Source of the DNA: an uncultured Candidatus Melainabacteria bacterium
GTDB lineage: Bacteria > Cyanobacteriota > Vampirovibrionia > Gastranaerophilales > Gastranaerophilaceae
Reading direction: 5' to 3'
Assembly (NCBI GenBank): GCA_934754655.1
Contig: CAKVIC010000019.1
Coordinates: forward strand, 1 to 21,426
DNA length: 21,426 bases
The notes under the pieces are model-generated. The model was not told the DNA's origin. It did not search any database and saw nothing but the letters and a program-made list of their open reading frames with translations. Shown one piece after another: positions 13,853 to 21,390 of this stretch (positions are counted from its first letter, which is position 1; every line of letters starts with the position of its first letter). The position numbers were made by a program, and so were the translations under genes.

Positions 13853-14281
13853 TTAAGATAAACCAAAGTTAAAATCTTCTTGAATGTTTGAAGTCATATA
13901 TTGTTTATATTGTTGTAAGTAAGCATTGATTTCAGTAAGCTCAGCACTATTAGTTGTCATTTGAGCATCAATTGCAGTTTCTTGTGCTGCTAATTGTTCT
14001 AATTCATCTTGAAAACGAGCTGTTAATTTATCTAATTCTTTTTGAAAATCAGGAAGGTCTGTATAATCAGTGTATTTACATTGTAAATCAGAATCTGTAT
14101 CATAAATTTCTTTGAATTGTTCTCTTAAAGCAGCTTTAGCAGATGATAAAGCTGAGTTTGTATCACCTTGAGAAAGAGCTAACAATTGTTTTTGAGTAGA
14201 TAATTCAGAAATCTCAAATTGTAATTGGTTTCTTCTTAAGATACTTGATTGAATTATTTCGCTTAAATTTGCTATTGCCAT
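13853..14281 (-). CDS. Hypothetical coiled-coil protein, 142 aa
   Basis: Not recognised. It is almost wholly helical, with heptad-like Leu/Ile spacing: SSILRRNQLQFEISELSTQKQLLAL (12-36), a gap with Thr/Asp/Tyr (61-78), then ELDKLTARFQDELEQLAAQET (82-102) and SAELTEINAYLQQYKQYM. It has no signal peptide or membrane segment and only one Cys. The two-helix hairpin layout and Gln/Ala richness resemble small secreted or structural proteins of type III systems, but no motif proves it. AGGTG precedes the ATG. It is divergent from the long coiled-coil protein gene at 14531; the shared 249-bp gap would hold both promoters. Confidence 0.65.
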   Translation of the reverse strand: MAIANLSEIIQSSILRRNQLQFEISELSTQKQLLALSQGDTNSALSSAKAALREQFKEIYDTDSDLQCKYTDYTDLPDFQKELDKLTARFQDELEQLAAQETAIDAQMTTNSAELTEINAYLQQYKQYMTSNIQEDFNFGLS

Positions 14282-14425
14282 CTTATCACCTAATTTAATC
14301 TTACATATATATAAAAAATTTTATTTATCTCATATTTCACAAATATATATTTTTGTTACAAATCTTTACAAAAATTTTTTAGTTTTAAAAGCCTGTAATT
14401 TAATATATAAAGGGAAAAATGTTTT

Positions 14426-14452
14426 TTGTTAAAAAATGTAAAATTGTATAAA
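14426..14452 (+). promoter_or_regulatory. Possible promoter for the EF-hand coiled-coil gene
   Basis: TTGTTA (14426-14431) and TATAAA (14447-14452) with a short 15-bp spacer. Further down, GAGGATT occurs twice in close succession and AAGGAG sits just before the ATG. The remaining part of the 249-bp gap is very AT-rich, with no other structure seen. Confidence 0.35.
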
Positions 14453-14530
14453 AATTATAGCAATTTTTTTAGATAAAAATACTTTATAAAATTACGAGGA
14501 TTATCGAGGATTTAATAAGGAGAATTTAAG

Positions 14531-15904
14531 ATGAGCGATTTAAGAATTGACAGAATTCCAGAAAAATTTAGAAAAGATGCCGTAAATTTTGATGGCAATG
14601 GTAATAAATCATTAAATGATGAAGAATTAAGTTATTTTTGTGAAAATATGAATATTACAAAAGATGAGTTAATGGGTTTAATTGTTGAGCATGAAAAAGA
14701 CATTTTAAAAGAAGGTGTTGTTAAACCTGCTGGCTATGTAATAGGCGGAGCTGCCATTTTAAGCGGAGCTGCCTTTTTTGCAGAAACTGTTTTAACAAAA
14801 GGTAGAAGCAAAGGTAGAATTACAAAGGCTATTACTGGCTTTTTCAAAAAAGGTGTAAATGTTTTCAAAAAAGGTGTAAAAAAAGCTGCAACCAATGAAA
14901 TGGTGCCTAAAATAAATGAAAATTCAAAAAATACAGCTAAAACTATAGCAAAAGCAACCGCTGGTGCAGGCTTAGTTGGCGCTGTCGCAACAGGTATAAC
15001 TAGTTGTAATGTTGATCAAACTGAAGTCCACGGTGGAGGTATAACGCAGAATTTTACTTCATATGTAAATGTCGATATTAATTTTAAAAAAATTGCGGAT
15101 AATATTCTTGAGGCGTTATCGACGACAAATCAAACATTACAAAGTTTAAGTGATAAATTTGATAAATTAATTTCGCTTTTAATGACTCATATTAATGATA
15201 CAAACAGAACTTTAGAACAGATAAAAGATGAAATGCTTTATATTATTGAATTAATTAAAATAGGTAATGATAGTAGAAATCAAAATAATTTAGAATTATT
15301 ATCATATTTAGAAACAATAATAAAAAATCAAAATGAAGAGCATAAGTTAAATCAAGAACAAAATAAATTATTAATGCAATTAATAACTTTGACAAAAGTT
15401 GGTAATGATATGACAGCGGAACAGTTAGAAATTTCAAAAAATATTGCAAATAATATCTATAAATTAAATGAAAATCAAATAAATTTTGCAACAAAAGTTT
15501 TTGAAGAATTTGGAAAAGTTGAAAATAATCAAACAGCGCAAAATGCAATATTAAATGCAATTTTATCAAAATTAGCTAATATTGAAGATATGAATAATAC
15601 ACAAATGGGTTATTTTGATAGTATTTTAGAAGAATTAAAATCAATTACTTCAAATACAGATGCTATAAAAACTATGTTTAATAAAATTATTGCATTGATT
15701 TCTGAAAATCATAAAGAAATAGCAGATAAATTACAAGAAATTCTTAACAAAATCCCTGCGGGTTGTGATTGTAGCAATGTTGATTTATCTCAAATTTTAG
15801 ACAAATTAGATAAATTACTTGAATGTTGTCAAGCAAATCAAAATGGTGGTAATTGCGGTAATCACGAAGGCATTTTGGATGATTTAGAAGAGATGTTGTC
15901 ATAA
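14531..15904 (+). CDS. Hypothetical protein: EF-hand-like loop, membrane segments, long coiled coil, Cys-rich tail
   Basis: No known family is recognised. Residues 21-32 (DGNGNKSLNDEE) fit a calcium-binding EF-hand loop (D-x-N-x-N...E). Two hydrophobic Gly/Ala segments follow (about 66-87 and 140-158), with a basic stretch between them carrying a tandem FFKKGVNV/FKKGVKKA. From about 180 to 405 the chain is a long, Asn/Gln/Leu/Ile-rich amphipathic helix with heptad spacing, like fibre or tether proteins. The last 46 residues hold five cysteines (GCDC, ECC, NCG). AAGGAG precedes the ATG. It ends at a strong hairpin. Topology suggests a membrane-anchored filamentous tether; function unknown. Confidence 0.7.
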   Translation: MSDLRIDRIPEKFRKDAVNFDGNGNKSLNDEELSYFCENMNITKDELMGLIVEHEKDILKEGVVKPAGYVIGGAAILSGAAFFAETVLTKGRSKGRITKAITGFFKKGVNVFKKGVKKAATNEMVPKINENSKNTAKTIAKATAGAGLVGAVATGITSCNVDQTEVHGGGITQNFTSYVNVDINFKKIADNILEALSTTNQTLQSLSDKFDKLISLLMTHINDTNRTLEQIKDEMLYIIELIKIGNDSRNQNNLELLSYLETIIKNQNEEHKLNQEQNKLLMQLITLTKVGNDMTAEQLEISKNIANNIYKLNENQINFATKVFEEFGKVENNQTAQNAILNAILSKLANIEDMNNTQMGYFDSILEELKSITSNTDAIKTMFNKIIALISENHKEIADKLQEILNKIPAGCDCSNVDLSQILDKLDKLLECCQANQNGGNCGNHEGILDDLEEMLS

Positions 15905-15919
15905 CACACATATATATAA

Positions 15920-15958
15920 CAAAGGCGCGGTAGATTTATCTACCGCGCCTTTGTATTT
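15920..15958. terminator. Very strong GC-rich hairpin between convergent genes
   Basis: CAAAGGCGCGGTAGAT (15920-15935) and ATCTACCGCGCCTTTG (15938-15953) pair over 15-16 bp with a 2-4-nt loop. The plus side is followed only by TATTTTA and the minus side by TTATATATAT, so the T-runs are imperfect. Its position between two convergent stops suggests a bidirectional terminator. The stem is much more GC-rich than the surrounding DNA. Confidence 0.75.
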
Positions 15959-17457
15959 TAAACCGTTCCAACGACATTGCAATCACATTCATTAATAATT
16001 TCTTCTTGAGCTAGAACTGTTATATTCGGAATAAATTCTGATAAAACAACAAAAATTATGTGTCTTAATTCCATTGGTGCTGTAATTATTGGAGTATCAA
16101 GAATTTTATTTTTTACGAATTTATTAATTCTATCTGCTAATTTATTAACACCGTTTGCTTCAATCCTTAATATAAAATCACTATCCTCATCTTCTTCAAA
16201 ATTTTCATCTTCATCAATTCTTTCTTCAAAAAATTTCGTAAATAGATTTATTGAAGCTTCACTTAATTCAATATATTTAATTTTGCCATCTTGCATTAAA
16301 TCTTTCAAAATCAATTTTGAGAATGCAAGGCGTACTTTGCTGTACAAATCTTCTTTAGTAGGTTCATTTGCATAATCATTGATTTTTTCAAATAAGTAAA
16401 CAATATTTTTTATTGAAACTCTTTCTCTAATAAGACAAGTCAATAAATATTTTAAATCTGCAATGTTCAAATAATCTGGCATTAAATTTTCAATTAAGAA
16501 CGAGTTGTTTTCTGCAACAATTTCTAAATACTTATTAACATCATTATAATCCATAATGTCAGAAACTTCGCGTATAGAAATTTCTTCTATAACTTTTCCG
16601 ACATATTCTATTGCGCTGATTCCGCTTTGCCAAAAATCTTTTACTTTTTCTTCTTCTATCCAAATGACCTTTTTACCTGTTAAAGAATCAATTGATGTGA
16701 TGTCTTTTGGTTTAACTTTATAACCTTTTAAATCTTCTTTCAAAAACATTCTGTATTTTGGAAAAACGAATCCTCGAAAAACTTCTACGTCATGTAATTT
16801 TATTGAAAACTCATTTTGAGCTAAATCATCACTGTTATGAAAATGTATATGCGGAATAACATAGCCAAGCTTATCTTTTAGATTTTGACGTACTTTTACG
16901 GTTTCAGATAATAAATTATCGCTATTTTCCATTGATACAAGCTGCAATATTTCTTCAGATAAGCAAACCGTAAATTTTTCTTCTTTTATTGTAGAATACA
17001 TTGCGTCAGGTGATATTTCATTAACCAGGGCTTGTTTTAAAGAATCTAGTTGTCTTAACTCATCTGACATTTGAAGATTTATTCTATTTTTATCATCGAT
17101 AGATAAATTATCACTTTCTAACTGAGATTTGATTTTTTTTATACGTTCTTTTTGGTTTGAAATTTTTAATTGAATTTCTTTACAAGATTCATAAGGACTG
17201 GTTGGAGCCGCAAGCATTTTTTCCATCCTATATTTAAAGCTTGTTATGTTTACAATGTCATCAAGATTTGTTGTTTCTTCCTCTTGTTTTTCGCGCATAA
17301 AAATACAATTGAATTCTAAAGAATCTTCTGTTTCAACTTCGTGCATTGTGTACAAATCCCAGCCTGCGCAAGACATTTCGTTTAACAAATTTTCTAAAGC
17401 TTTTTTATCTTCCACAGGAACTGTTTTTATTACGTATTGCATTTTTTTATTAAACAT
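15958..17457 (-). CDS. Free-standing FlhA/FHIPEP C-domain protein with DUF4177-like N-terminus
   Basis: FlhA is the export-gate protein of flagella and type III secretion; its cytosolic ring docks chaperone-substrate complexes. Here residues about 160-490 follow that domain: KFTVCLSEEILQLV, RQNLKDKLGYVIPHIHFHN, DSLTGKKVIWIE (Salmonella equivalent DPAFGLNAIWIE), CLIRERVSIKNIVYLFEKI, VRLAFSKLI, and ELRHIIFVVLSEFIPNITVL. The eight-helix membrane half is missing. Instead there is a DUF4177-like domain (about 6-56: MQYVIKTVPV...LNEMSCAGWDLY) and a predicted coiled coil (92-148). The ATG at 17457 (499 aa) has AGAGG 6 bp upstream and overlaps the phosphorylase stop by 8 bp; the TTG at 17463 is less likely. 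Acidic insert near 413-426 (EDENFEEDEDSD). Last gene of the bamA operon. Role unknown. Confidence 0.8.
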   Translation of the reverse strand: MFNKKMQYVIKTVPVEDKKALENLLNEMSCAGWDLYTMHEVETEDSLEFNCIFMREKQEEETTNLDDIVNITSFKYRMEKMLAAPTSPYESCKEIQLKISNQKERIKKIKSQLESDNLSIDDKNRINLQMSDELRQLDSLKQALVNEISPDAMYSTIKEEKFTVCLSEEILQLVSMENSDNLLSETVKVRQNLKDKLGYVIPHIHFHNSDDLAQNEFSIKLHDVEVFRGFVFPKYRMFLKEDLKGYKVKPKDITSIDSLTGKKVIWIEEEKVKDFWQSGISAIEYVGKVIEEISIREVSDIMDYNDVNKYLEIVAENNSFLIENLMPDYLNIADLKYLLTCLIRERVSIKNIVYLFEKINDYANEPTKEDLYSKVRLAFSKLILKDLMQDGKIKYIELSEASINLFTKFFEERIDEDENFEEDEDSDFILRIEANGVNKLADRINKFVKNKILDTPIITAPMELRHIIFVVLSEFIPNITVLAQEEIINECDCNVVGTV

Positions 17458-18778
17458 CTTCAACCTCTTCTGCCTTGATTACTTTATAAATTAAATTTTT
17501 ATGAGGAATCTTGTTTCCATTAATTTCAAAAGCTTCGTCACAATATTTTTGCGCTAAGCGAGTTTTCGTTTCGTCATTTGAATAAATTGTATAAAGAATC
17601 TCGCCTTTTTTAACCGCTTCACCACTTTTTTTGTTTAAATATATTCCAACACTATAATCAATATTATCTGTTTTCTTTTCACGTCCGGCACCTAATATTT
17701 TGCATGCATAAGCTATTTTGTAAGCATCAATTTTCTGAACTAGACCATCTTTTTTAGATTCATATTCAACTTTAAATTCAGGCAAATCAAACTTGTCGTA
17801 ATTTTCAATAATATCGGAATCGCCACCTTGAGCTTGAATCAATTCTTTGAATTTTTCCAATGCTTGACCGCTTTTTACAAGTCCGTTTAAAAATTCTTTT
17901 GCCTCATTTTTATTGTCATACATGCCAACTTGCATTAACGCTAAAGCCGCAAAATCGTAAGTTAATTCAGCAATGTCACTTTTTTCAATTTTTCCTTTCA
18001 AAAATTCAATCGATTCAATTATTTCCAAAGAATTTCCGATAGCTCTACCTAAAGGTTCTTCCATTGATGTTATAACGGCTGTTATAGATTTATTCAATAT
18101 TTTACCGATATTTACCATTAAGCGTGAAAGCGCAATTGCATCTTGCGGACTTTTCATAAAAGCACCAGAGCCGTATTTTACATCAAGAATAATATTTTTA
18201 GCGCCAGATGCAATTTTTTTTGAAACGACAGAAGAAGCGATTAAAGGCATACTATCAACTGTTGCTGTAACATCTCTTAGAGCATACAATTTGCCGTCTG
18301 CAGGGGTTAGATTTTGTGTTTGAGAAGCTATTGCAACATTGATTTTTTTCACTTGCGCAATAAGCTCTGCTACACTCAATTTTGTGTTGAAATTTGGAAT
18401 AGATTCCAATTTATCAATAGTTCCGCCTGTATGTCCTAAGCCTTTGCCGGAAAGCTTCGCGATAGGAACTCCGGCAGCAGCGAGTAGTGGAATTAATGTA
18501 ATAGTGACCTTATCTCCGACTCCGCCGGTAGAATGCTTGTCTACTATAGAATCGGCTAAATCTCCAAAATCTATGACATCTCCGGAATCAATCATGGCTT
18601 CTGTTAAATAAGCAGTTTCTTCTTCTGTCATTCCTTGGAAATATACTGCCATAAGCCAAGCCGCAATTTGATAATCAGGAGCTGAGCCGTCCATTAAAGA
18701 ATTTATTAAAAACTCAATTTCGCTTTTGGAGTGCTTTAATCCATTTTTTTTATTGTTAATAAGGTCAACTATGCGCAT
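17450..18778 (-). CDS. pdp: Pyrimidine-nucleoside (thymidine) phosphorylase
   Basis: Splits thymidine, deoxyuridine and perhaps uridine with phosphate into base and (deoxy)ribose-1-phosphate, for nucleoside salvage in the cytoplasm. The 442-aa protein has the phosphate-binding VDKHSTGGVGDKVT, the family signature SGKGLGHTGGTIDKLESIP, TPADGKLYALRDVTATV with SSVVSKKIASGA, DVKYGSGAFM, and the C-terminal LGAGREKKTDNIDYSVGIYL domain. It resembles the broader Gram-positive-type enzyme (pdp) more than enterobacterial deoA, though specificity is inferred. It starts 2 bp after the ompH stop, and its end overlaps the FlhA-C-like gene, so it sits inside the bamA operon, an odd place for a salvage enzyme. 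Confidence 0.93.
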   Translation of the reverse strand: MRIVDLINNKKNGLKHSKSEIEFLINSLMDGSAPDYQIAAWLMAVYFQGMTEEETAYLTEAMIDSGDVIDFGDLADSIVDKHSTGGVGDKVTITLIPLLAAAGVPIAKLSGKGLGHTGGTIDKLESIPNFNTKLSVAELIAQVKKINVAIASQTQNLTPADGKLYALRDVTATVDSMPLIASSVVSKKIASGAKNIILDVKYGSGAFMKSPQDAIALSRLMVNIGKILNKSITAVITSMEEPLGRAIGNSLEIIESIEFLKGKIEKSDIAELTYDFAALALMQVGMYDNKNEAKEFLNGLVKSGQALEKFKELIQAQGGDSDIIENYDKFDLPEFKVEYESKKDGLVQKIDAYKIAYACKILGAGREKKTDNIDYSVGIYLNKKSGEAVKKGEILYTIYSNDETKTRLAQKYCDEAFEINGNKIPHKNLIYKVIKAEEVEDV

Positions 18779-18780
18779 TA

Positions 18781-19227
18781 TTACTTCATACCTTTCAATT
18801 TGGTTATTACTAAATCAGAAATATCAATTCCGCCAACAAAAACTCCTCGTTGATCCATAATAGCGTCTAGCTTATGCTCAACCATAACGGCTTTTGCAGC
18901 TTCTTTTATTTTTGTATAAACTTCTTGTTCTCTTTTATTTTTTAAGGCAACGTAAGCAGCTTCTTTAGCTTTAAACTCTTGTGCAGTTTTTTCTTCAAAA
19001 GATTGTTTTTTTAGAGGAGTATCCAAAGCTTTGTATTCTTTTTCTTTGTCTACCAAGTATTGTTGCATTTCCAAACCTTTTGCATCAACTTCTTTTGTAA
19101 CTTTTTTCGCATAATCATAATTATCAATTACTTTTACATAATCAATATAGCCAATCCCACCTGCATAAGAAACGCTGGTAAAAATAATTAAGCTAAGTGC
19201 TACCAATAACGCTTTCATGTTTTTCAT
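18781..19227 (-). CDS. skp: OmpH/Skp-family periplasmic chaperone
   Basis: Skp-type trimers hold unfolded outer-membrane proteins in the periplasm and deliver them to the BAM complex. The start is placed at the ATG at 19227, just after GGAGG, because it opens a signal peptide (MKNMKALLVALSLIIFTSVSYAGG); the longer frame adds unrelated residues. The mature protein (about 125 aa) begins IGYIDYVKVIDNYDYAKK, forms long charged helices rich in Lys/Glu (the Skp tentacles) and ends in the typical LDAIMDQRGVFVGGIDISDLVI. It lies directly downstream of bamA, with which its function fits, and 2 bp upstream of the phosphorylase. Confidence 0.88.
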   Translation of the reverse strand: MKNMKALLVALSLIIFTSVSYAGGIGYIDYVKVIDNYDYAKKVTKEVDAKGLEMQQYLVDKEKEYKALDTPLKKQSFEEKTAQEFKAKEAAYVALKNKREQEVYTKIKEAAKAVMVEHKLDAIMDQRGVFVGGIDISDLVITKLKGMK

Positions 19228-19252
19228 AAAACCTCCATAATATTTACTACTA

Positions 19253-21160
19253 TTAATATAACATATCACCGACACCAAAAGTAAAGTATCCGTTATGAGA
19301 GCCATTTGACCCGCAATTTGTTAGTGGTAAACCATAATCAATAGATAACGGGCCTACTCCAGGAATATTTATTTTCATACCAACACCGGCTGTAATTGCT
19401 TGGTTTGGTCTATCGTATAGAACGCTTGAAATTGTAGGGTTAAATACTTTACCTGCATCAACCCAGAAGGTTAAACGTAAATTTTGTAAGAAGTTAATTT
19501 TTAATTTATCAACAAACGGGATTGGTGTTGCAAATTCCGCAGAACCCATTATGAAAGATGTACCAGTACCAACACCGTTTACACGATAACCTCTAACTGT
19601 ATATGGTCCACCAAGACGGAACGCCATGATTTCAGGCATTTCGCTACCATGAACTTTTAAACCACCTCTACCTGTAAAGGTTAAAGAAGATTTTTTAGCA
19701 ATCGGAATGTATCTTTTTGCCATACCGATTAAACGTCCATTTGTTTTGTTGAAAGCATCAAGCCCGAAGTTTTCTTCATAACGCATTGATGCTAATGCGC
19801 CATGACGAGGATTTTCGATAGAATCTCTCGAATCGTATGTTAAGCCCGGTGCAAGTTTTAAGAACATGCCACCGTCAAGTTGCTTGGCTCTTTCAGCGAT
19901 GTCTAAGCCATAACGGTTGTAAAGATTGGTTATTGTTCCTCTGTCGCCTTCTGACATTTTTATATATTCAACACCGGTTGTAAAGGTTGTTGATAATTTT
20001 GGATTAAAAGCTGTTCTATGCGCTAAAGTACCTTCTAAACCGATTCTTCTTTCGATTGCTAATGGTATATGGTAACTTCCTAAATCTCTGTAATAAACTC
20101 TGCTCATTAATGAGTTGTCAGAATTAAGAAAATGTGGTTGGTAAAAACTAAGTTCTGCTTGATAATTCATTCTTCGCATAATTGAGGCATCGCTCATCAA
20201 AATTCCGGAACCAACCATACCTGAGAGAGATACTCTTTGATTTAACCCTTTAAAATTATTGTCTGAAATACCAAAAGAACCAAAAGCACCGGTTGCAGAA
20301 TCTAGACCACCGCCGAGTGTAACTGACGCAGTGCGTTGTTCTTTTAATTCAATGGTAATGTCATATTTATCAGGGTCATCTTCTGACATTTCAATTGTTC
20401 TATCAACATCTTTGAAAGCTTGAGTAGAATATAATCTAACTAAATCTTGTTTCATGAGGTTTTCGTTATAGACCGCACCGGGTTCAGTCATGATGTTGCG
20501 CTCAATAACAAATTCTTTTGTTTTTTCGTTACCGGTAATTACGATTTTGTTAATTTTACCTTCTGTAATACTTAAATTAAGCATGCCATCCGGATCATCG
20601 TAGATTGAATCAATTTTAGAAAGAATATATCCTTTAGAGTAGTAATATTCGTTAATTTTCTCCATTGCACTATTAATAGAAGCAATGTTTTGTGGTCTAC
20701 CTTTAAGCGGTAATAGATAACGCATAATTTCTTCAGTAGAAACGACAGTATTTCCTTCAACTGTAAAATCAGTAACGGGGATATTTTCTTCTAAAATAAC
20801 TTTTAAAGAAATGGTTCCATTTGAATTTTTTACAGGAACAGCTTTCATTCTTTCAGTAAAGAATCCCATTTTGTAAATAGTTTTTAAATCTTGTTGCATA
20901 ACATCTTTGTCATACAAATCACCTTTTTTAAGGGTCATTTTGCTTAAAATCTGTTCAGGTTTAATGATATTTGCGCCAAGAATTTCAATATCGTTAATGT
21001 AGTCTGTTTTTGAGGGCTCGCTAGATTCTTCAAGTGTAGATTCCATAATCTCTAAGTCTGTAATTTCATCATCAGCAAATACGCTTACTTGAATTGAAGC
21101 AAACGCAACTATTATTAATAATAATATTAAATTTTTATATTTATTAAACAGACTTAACAA
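19253..21160 (-). CDS. bamA: BamA/Omp85 outer-membrane protein assembly factor, three POTRA domains
   Basis: Inserts beta-barrel proteins into the outer membrane. The 635-aa protein has a signal peptide (cleavage near VFA-DD, 29), three POTRA domains at about 54-125, 126-203 and 204-276 (each ending in a strand such as LKVILEE, LNLSITEGK, ITIELKE) and a 16-strand barrel domain. The conserved loop-6 VRGYR motif is near residue 525 (LGGPYTVRGYRVNG), and the chain ends in an aromatic (GVGDMLY). Proteobacterial BamA has five POTRAs; three is typical of cyanobacterial Omp85, agreeing with the suggested lineage. The start is TTG at 21160 with GGAG 9 bp upstream; no suitable ATG exists before the signal peptide. 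First gene of the operon. Confidence 0.93.
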   Translation of the reverse strand: MLSLFNKYKNLILLLIIVAFASIQVSVFADDEITDLEIMESTLEESSEPSKTDYINDIEILGANIIKPEQILSKMTLKKGDLYDKDVMQQDLKTIYKMGFFTERMKAVPVKNSNGTISLKVILEENIPVTDFTVEGNTVVSTEEIMRYLLPLKGRPQNIASINSAMEKINEYYYSKGYILSKIDSIYDDPDGMLNLSITEGKINKIVITGNEKTKEFVIERNIMTEPGAVYNENLMKQDLVRLYSTQAFKDVDRTIEMSEDDPDKYDITIELKEQRTASVTLGGGLDSATGAFGSFGISDNNFKGLNQRVSLSGMVGSGILMSDASIMRRMNYQAELSFYQPHFLNSDNSLMSRVYYRDLGSYHIPLAIERRIGLEGTLAHRTAFNPKLSTTFTTGVEYIKMSEGDRGTITNLYNRYGLDIAERAKQLDGGMFLKLAPGLTYDSRDSIENPRHGALASMRYEENFGLDAFNKTNGRLIGMAKRYIPIAKKSSLTFTGRGGLKVHGSEMPEIMAFRLGGPYTVRGYRVNGVGTGTSFIMGSAEFATPIPFVDKLKINFLQNLRLTFWVDAGKVFNPTISSVLYDRPNQAITAGVGMKINIPGVGPLSIDYGLPLTNCGSNGSHNGYFTFGVGDMLY

Positions 21161-21188
21161 CTATATTAACTCCGATGTTTACATAAAA

Positions 21189-21217
21189 ATTTTATCACAA
21201 AAAATTATATAAAGCTA
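21189..21217 (-). promoter_or_regulatory. Promoter of the bamA operon
   Basis: On the minus strand, TAGCTT (21217-21212), a 17-bp spacer with extended TGA, then TAAAAT (21194-21189). An overlapping alternative is ATGACT, 16 bp, TATAAT (21209-21204). The TGATAAAATTTT core matches the rpsH and ispD promoters. The TTG start is about 29 bp downstream. Confidence 0.5.
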
Positions 21218-21271
21218 ATTAAAAAAGTCATGAAGTGCTAAAGTTAATGCATAAAATTTTGCCTTGCAGAC

Positions 21272-21333
21272 CCTTGCGCCAATTGTGTTTATTTGTCATG
21301 CTGAACTTGTTTCAGCATCTTGCTGGCGTAGAA
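21272..21333. repeat. REP-like repeat, copy B3 (tandem unit 1)
   Basis: A unit of about 62 bp: 'ccttgcgccaattgtgttta', then 'tttgtcatgctgaacttg' and 'tttcagcatcttgctggcg'. ATGCTGAA/TTCAGCAT gives an 8-bp stem. The tail 'cgtagaac' and the core match copies at 111 and 586 at the other end of the window. Confidence 0.7.
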
Positions 21334-21390
21334 CCTTGCGCAAATTGTGTTTATTTGTCATGAGTCACTTGTTTCAGCCTCTTGCCCATT
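21334..21390. repeat. REP-like repeat, copy B4 (tandem unit 2, degenerate)
   Basis: Repeats the first unit at a 62-bp period: 'ccttgcgcaaattgtgttta', then 'tttgtcatgagtcacttg' and 'tttcagcctcttgccc'. The palindrome is broken (GAGTCA replaces CTGAA). The remaining bases to the end (21391-21426) show no clear feature. Confidence 0.65.

Noticed and set aside
15255..15569. Antisense frame inside the coiled-coil gene
   Set aside because: A Leu/Tyr/Phe-rich shadow of the AT-rich heptad codons, without Shine-Dalgarno sequence or promoter.
15958..17457. Full FlhA truncated by frameshift
   Set aside because: The upstream DNA is the intact pyrimidine-nucleoside phosphorylase gene in another frame, and the N-terminus is a coherent different domain, so this is not a broken flhA.
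17246..18611. Plus-strand frames over the FlhA-C and phosphorylase genes
   Set aside because: Opposite-strand shadows of well-supported genes, with no domain signal.
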